A stretch of DNA of 64,000 bases. It comes from Acanthochlamys bracteata. Lineage: Eukaryota; Streptophyta; Magnoliopsida; Pandanales; Velloziaceae. Below, piece after piece: positions 58,125 to 64,000 of this stretch. Below the pieces are notes generated by a model. That model did no database searches. It was not told the DNA's origin and was given only the letters and a program-made list of their open reading frames with translations. The stretch covers positions 1,116,001-1,180,000 of the forward strand of contig CM034141.1 of the NCBI GenBank assembly GCA_019914995.1. Direction: 5' to 3'. Numbering within the stretch: position 1 is the stretch's first letter; every line of letters starts with the position of its first letter. A program made the translations under genes and the position numbers.

Positions 58125-61100
58125 TTAAGTCAAGGGTTGCTCCAACACGGACGGAGTGCATTGAGTAGGTATGACCTTGAACTGCTGGGCTGCTGAAGTT
58201 GGCAATGCTGGTTTGAGAGACACGGTCATGCCTGTTTAATAGCAAAACACACTGTTAAAGATGTTAGTATGGCAGAAAGAATAATGACGTAGAAATTCAG
58301 CAAAGTTAGCTATCTTTGCATCAACACTAGGCAATTTAGACTGATCAGAGATTCTTAATTTCTTCCCATTTGTTTACAGTAGAAACAGTAGAGATCAGAA
58401 AAAAATTTCTTTCCTACATTTGAAACAATAAAACTCAAATTTATACCAGAATGTAGATAGAAATTCCTTGAATAGGATTGGTTCCTCACCAAATTTCACT
58501 TATTAGAATACTATTTTGATAACTCTTCTTTGTGGATATATTACCTTGTTAAGCCTGTAAGTTTTCAAGCAGCTGATATGAAGATTTAAGTAAATCAGGC
58601 TGGCTCCTTCCCAGTTGCATTATATTGTTATTGGTTAAGTCCTGACCCAATATGAAGTCTAACCTATTAGGTAATATTTCTATTTCTTAGTTCCATCTTG
58701 TCTCCTTTATACCTGAACCTAGTTTTCGACCAATGAAATGGAGGAGGCTCTTTGCATTGAAGTTATTAAAATAGTGCTAGCAAAATATGATATCTTCTGC
58801 AAATCTCAGAATCTCCCCATGATGTCTTGTTCTTGTGATTTACATATGCAGCAAAGAAGTATAACAACCACAACACAAGACCGGGCACTGATAGCTTACC
58901 TGGCTGTGCCGTGGAGCTTGTGGCAAGGGACATTGCCCCTCCATAATGATGTCCAAATCCTGTCACTCCTGTACCAGAGGCCATTGCTGAGTACTGCACC
59001 ATCTGAGGGTACTGCACACCATAGCTCTGTCCCTGGGCATAGGTGCTGCCACTCTGGCTGAATTGATAGTAGGGTAAGAATGCAGTGGCACCATAAATTG
59101 GGTACTGTCCAGTAGTTCCCCCGTACACATTGAAGTAATTCTGCTGTTGAAGAAAATTGAAGTGATTATATTATGATTAGTAGGCAGTAAAATGAACCTC
59201 ACTATAAAAGAGAGTGGTTTTTACATCAGCATCAACTGTTGTACTCTCAAACCAAGAGATCAATGAACATATTTAAGAAGGCTGACTTAATTGTGATCCT
59301 GTAAGTTTGTGATGCTAGTTAGGAACTAACTTGTCGCTTCTTGTTATAGACATTCATCTTGTTGTATTGTCCTTACGCCATGGTTTGTTATAGTAATTTG
59401 AGCTCAAACGAAGAAATGTGCAAAGTCTTGGAGTCGAAGTCTGCTTCGGCTTTCTTAGAGACGGAATCATCTTTTATTGATGTTTAATGATTCTATGTTG
59501 AAGCTACAATGAGCACCAGAAGCTCAGTGAGCTCAACAGATGTATTCTGCACATTTCTGTATAATGTAATGCAGAAAATAAATTGTTCAGGTATATACCT
59601 GAGGGATATTGTTTCCCGTCTGAAGAGTTCGTACTCAATTTCTTTTAAATGCTCAAGTTATTTAACCATGCAGCACTAATAAATGTTCTTTCAGGGCAGA
59701 AACTTATGGTTGTTGGCTAAATAAATGTATCGGAGCGCTTCAGGTGGGGCTGAAATTTCAGGCCTAGGGAAGAGCACCATTGACTAAGACCGAAATTCGT
59801 CCTAGGGTTTTCATTGGGCCAAGGATAGATTGGTAAATAGGAAGGGCTTGGATCATGCAGCCCACATGCCTCGCTCATGCTAGTAAGTGTAGCACAACCA
59901 GTTAGCAAAAGCTTGTGGTGGGACAAAGTGCAGCAGTCATCCCATGTGCTTCCAACTTGAAGCTACAGAAGGAGGTAATTTCCTTCGCTCACAGGAAAAC
60001 TGAACCTTCAGAGAGAACATTCATTGGTTTTGTAAGATATTAAAAAGAAACTGAAATAACTGAAACTTCTCAGAGAAAAGTTCATTGTTTTTTCATGGTT
60101 TAGTGTGATTAAAAAACTAACCAAAATTAAACAATGGTTTCCTATGTATGAATTTTGTCGGGCGTGGGGAAGATTTGGAAGAGTCATTTGGAAATGAAGG
60201 ACCGAGGTAAGACTGAAGACAGCTGGAATTCTCCCTTATTGTGGTCTAGGAAAAAAATGTCGGCAATTGGTCAAACAACGTCTTGGTTCATGTACTTGTT
60301 CACTCTATTCGACGGAGTACTTACACATGGATTACAAGGAAGTGGTCATCATTTGCGTGTATCTATTGACTTCCCTGTTCCTTTTGTTTTTGGTTGGAAA
60401 ATTGGTCGTAAAGTTTTTGGAGTATTCAAGAGTGTCATGCTTGATCATGGCATTTTCTAAATATCCGTAAAAAGTGAAGATAGAGAACTAACCGCTGGAT
60501 AAGCGTAGTCGGGAGAGTATGGAGGGTACCTGGAAAATAGCAAAAGTACAAAGAATACATCAGCTCAGTATTCTTTCTGATGCTTTACTTATACTGTTAT
60601 ACATGTTAGCATTTTACATATATATCTTTCTTTGGCTATGTTAAATACTTTCATTGTAACCTTCTCATGTGCAGGATCCAATGCTACTACAGTCAAATGT
60701 AACTTGCCATGAAAGTGCGTGAAAGGTTACAGCTTGAGAAAGCATGATACTCTCTGAAGCTTATGATAGAAGCCGTGGAGAAATGCTTACCCCACTTTAG
60801 AAACAGAAGGAGAAAAGAAGATGGTCCATGAGCGAGGTGATTATGGTGCATAAGCATGTTTCAAGTTTTATAAAACAACAATTTTCTTGTTATATCCTTA
60901 AAAAAAATGCAATTGAGCATTTTTCGTGTTGTAATATGCGAACTATGATGCAGTATGGGCATCCAAAGAAGTTCGGAAGTTCATTTCATGTTTTGCAGGA
61001 AGCAGCATTTGAATCTCAAGAAAGAGAAGAGTTCAAAGACTGTTGTGATGATGTGGTTATTTCGGGTGGCTAAATTAGCCAACTGTTATCATCATTTGTG

Positions 61101-62801
61101 TTGTATGATGCTGGTGAAGTGGCATGCATCATCATGCATGGAGATTGATGATGATGAGTTAAAAGAGTACTGAGTGCATATGATAACAAGCTGGCTAGAT
61201 GAGATTTTGCAAAGGGAAAGCACATGCCATAGCCATGTGCATCCATCTCCATCACAGCTAGCAGCATGAACATGTGGATATCAGTTTTTAGTAGTATCAC
61301 TTACCCATAGACATTGTAAGGAATGCCTTGGTGGATTGCATAATGAGAGAAGGTGGCTGCTGCTGGATTTGGAGTTGGAGGAAATGTTGTTGTTGCTGCT
61401 GCTGCTATCCCACCAACAGATCCATGGAAACCCTTTACAGCCCTAAAGCTCCTGCCACCTCCTGTACAACAATAATTAACCATCAATAATCGATCGATCA
61501 GCTTTAAATTGTAAGCTGTAGAAATCTGTAATGCCATCAGTGATTAATTTGGTTTATTTGTCCATCCAGTCATGAATGAACTACATCTTGTATTACGAAT
61601 TAATAGTTCATGTACGACTAAATTCAGTACTAATTAAGCTCGTAACACGGCATTATTCGATCTAGCTAGTAAAACTTACAAATCGTAGCATAACGATATT
61701 CAATAATTTGGATAATGCAGATGTGTTCTGCTGTTTAAATGTATATTTATTCCTAGCACTCTACGTTATTAGGGGGAATTTTTCTTCAGAAAGAAGAGAA
61801 TATAACTGGTTTATATATATGTTGTTCCTGAAAGAGGAAAAAAATATTCCTGTATATATATAACTGTTTGTCTTCCTACAGTGGAATATTATTTGATGAA
61901 ATCCTTACAGAAAGTAACAATTTATTTAATTATGTTTCCTCATAAAACTTTGATCAGCTGAAGAACCAAAAAAAAAAAAAAATACTGTAACATATATGAT
62001 TTGTGCTTAAAGTGGTTCAACGTTTAACTTGTCGACGAATTAATGAAGAGCTAATCAACTTCCTATACATACATAAACAGTTCATGTGTGTACGTATATA
62101 GAAACAACAACAGCAGAAAAATACATGCATTAAGCTAGCAGTTTGGTTAATTATTAGTTACCATGTTGAGGGGTAGCAGGTCTTGATCCCTTAACACCAA
62201 GGCAAGCAAGGTTGCAATTTGCTCTCCTGCCGTCGATCACCGGAGTCGGATCAATACAGGCCTTCATTGCCGCCTCCGGCTCCCGAAAGGTCACCTACAC
62301 AATTATTAGTCATTCAAATGATAAATTACTCCTTGAATTAAAATGAAAACAATTATCAACAATATATTCATCTCCTATATTATTCTATAACATGAAATCA
62401 ATCAGATCAAGATCTCTATAGAACTCATAAATATTTTATTGCAGGAGGAAAAAAAAACCCTAATAATGAAATCTTCAAATACAGCAGATCATGCTTTGCT
62501 TTTTACATATAAATAATCAAAAACCCTAAGAAAATGTAAATATAAGCAATTAACAGTATCAACCATGAGAGAAAACTGAAAAAAGGAAAATTAAAGAGAT
62601 TAGGTAAGAGAAGAAGATCATTACAAATCCATAGCCCTTGGATCTGCCAGTGTTCTTATCAGTGATGACAACAGCTTCAAGGATCTCACCAAACTGCTCA
62701 AAATATTTCTTCATGGTGTCCTTCTGTGTCTCCCATGCCAACCCTCCTACAAACACTTTGGTATATGTTGTATCACCAAATCCCATGTTTGGTGGACTCA
62801 T
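58125..62801 (-). CDS. RRM-containing RNA-binding protein (RBM24/38-like plant family, At1g33470-like)
   Basis: Six exons on the minus strand: 62625-62801, 62162-62294, 61305-61461, 60493-60529, 58900-59140 and 58125-58231. All are GT-AG and in frame; 283 aa. One RRM spans about residues 12-90, with RNP2 KVFVGGL (15-21) and RNP1 KGYGFVTF (55-62). Intron 1 cuts RNP1 after Phe59. A conserved [11 protein letters not shown] follows. The rest is low complexity: Ala/Thr/Pro-rich, then Tyr/Gly/Gln-rich ([15 protein letters not shown]), as in the plant family that includes the ABA-regulated ARP1. Such proteins bind mRNA; no target can be read here. Exon 4 is only 37 bp, in phase with both neighbours. 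Exon 5 has a tandem CAGCAG acceptor, so isoforms with or without one Gln are likely. The stop is preceded by SVLEQPLT. Confidence 0.94.
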
Positions 62802-63004
62802 GTTTTCTTCCCGATCTCTCTCAGAAAACTTTTAACCTTAATTATGAATAATATGAATCTCTCTCTCTTCTCTCTCTCTAAGAATGGAAATTGAGTGATC
62901 AAGAACTGCTGAGCGTGTTGTTGGGTGAGAAGAAAAGATCCAAAGAAGTTTGGTGTGATCAAAGTGTGTGCCAAGTGAAAAGAGTTGGAGGGAAGAAGAG
63001 AAGC

Positions 63005-63046
<42 letters not shown>

Positions 63047-63060
63047 TGATAATAATAAAG
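62802..63060 (-). promoter_or_regulatory. Leader of the RRM gene with (CT/GA) tracts
   Basis: Upstream of the ATG at 62801, the minus strand carries GA-rich runs (AGAGAGAGAAG at 62860-62880 read on the minus strand) and then a 34-bp (CT)n run corresponding to (GA)n at 63008-63041 on the plus strand. CT/GA repeats are common in plant 5' UTRs and core promoters and can bind GAGA-binding BPC factors. Confidence 0.55.
63008..63041. repeat. (GA)n microsatellite near the RRM gene start
   Basis: About 16 GA units, 210 bp upstream of the RRM start codon. Confidence 0.95.
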
Positions 63061-64000
63061 GTAAAAAAGATAAAAGAGAGCTAGCTTGTTAGGGCTTTAT
63101 TGAAAATTGAGAATGGTAATATAAATTTTCATTAAAAGTTGTGTGTTTTGTAATTCACCTTCTTCTCCCAAAAAATAAATCTTACAAAATTTATATGCCA
63201 TAAAATTATAATATATATCACTTTTATTAATTTTTATTCTAAACACTCACAAATATTTCTTAAGAAAAAAAAAAGAATGGGTCGCCTGATTGAGATGTAG
63301 AAATATTTTATTTATAATGTGAATAGGTGTTAACAATAATTAATAATATTTGTATAAAGTTGCTATAGTTGGAATCATTCCATCATGTTTGTCCATACAC
63401 AGGTCTAGCCATCTCAGTATAATAATAATAATTTGGACAACAACTTCCTAGCTAGCTGCTTTTTCTTTATAGCAGATGATAGAATTACTCCAATTTAATA
63501 AATCTTTAATAATTTTATTTTGAAATGAAATTTATTTTAAAATTGTTTTAACTTTTTTATTTCAAAAATAATAAAAAATATATAAATATATATTATATTA
63601 CATAAAAATTTTATAAAATATTATAATAAATTTATCAGAAAATATAATATATATAAAGTATTTCAAATGTTTGATCAAACGATATCTTAAACTAATCATT
63701 CAGAGTGTTTGAAAGTATTTTTTACAGTATAATTTTTAAAATAAAAATATTTTTATTTTATTTTAAAAAATAATCTTTATTTTTTATTGACAAATAATAA
63801 AATTAAAATCATAGCACAATTTTATTACATATATTTTTTTATAAAATTTTAAATAAATTCTATAAAAACTATAAAAATTTTATTAAAATATACGAATTGA
63901 AAAAATTAAAAAATTATGTTTCTTTATTTAGTGTTTTTAAAAACGATGCATTTATTTGTCATACCCATGATCACTTGCTTAAATTATAATTGTTCGATCA
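63061..64000. other. AT-rich right flank with MITE bodies
   Basis: No gene. Two stretches resemble the long Tourist-like family in forward orientation, at about 63505-63680 and 63715-63950 (AAAATAAAAATATTTTTATT, then CAAATAATAAAATTAAAAT). Their terminal repeats are too weak to bound. Confidence 0.45.

Noticed and set aside
60155..61173. Plus-strand open frames inside introns of the RRM gene
   Set aside because: They lie in introns on the opposite strand and show chance composition and no family similarity.

Overview
This is nuclear DNA from a flowering plant, most likely a eudicot. Genes have many GT-AG introns, intergenic DNA is very AT-rich and full of short transposon relics, there is a nuclear-type tRNA-Arg gene, and every recognisable protein has a close plant-specific family. 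I cannot name the species. All gene models were spliced by hand: splice sites were chosen to keep frame and family similarity, and the models have not been tested against transcripts.

Layout: (1) 2.4-7.6 kb, minus strand: a MACPF-domain protein of the CAD1/NSL1 type (7 coding exons, 600 aa). (2) 7.6-12 kb: AT-rich spacer packed with MITEs. (3) 12-14.7 kb, plus: a PB1-domain protein (343 aa). (4) 15.4-19.9 kb: repeat-rich, with an LTR-element remnant, a truncated tRNA-Cys pseudogene, an orphan exon of a gene I do not recognise, and a copia-like solo LTR. (5) 21.4-24.8 kb, plus: a MES11-type methylesterase (5 exons, 353 aa). (6) 28.4-28.8 kb, plus: promoter and first coding exon of an unidentified gene. 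(7) 31.5-36.8 kb, minus: a PHD-finger protein of the MMD1/At1g33420 family (5 exons, 709 aa). (8) 37-42.6 kb: MITEs, a decayed Ty3/gypsy chromovirus 3' end, an intact tRNA-Arg(CCG) gene and a second solo LTR. (9) 42.7-46.0 kb, minus: an NPF4.4-type (NRT1.13-like) NRT1/PTR transporter (5 exons, 600 aa). (10) 46-57 kb: MITEs, a GC-richer TIR element, a dead RAD52-like gene and a second unidentified gene relic. (11) 58.1-62.8 kb, minus: an RRM RNA-binding protein (6 exons, 283 aa).

The genes do not form a pathway. From memory, the order PHD gene - NPF4.4 - RRM gene matches the neighbourhood At1g33420 - At1g33440 - At1g33470 in Arabidopsis, so the right half of the window looks like an old conserved syntenic block. 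I found no new multi-gene system. The most interesting items are the NPF protein that lacks two transport motifs, the RAD52-like pseudogene, the two unidentified exon relics, and a swarm of Tourist-like MITEs with TTA target-site duplications that dominates the spacers.
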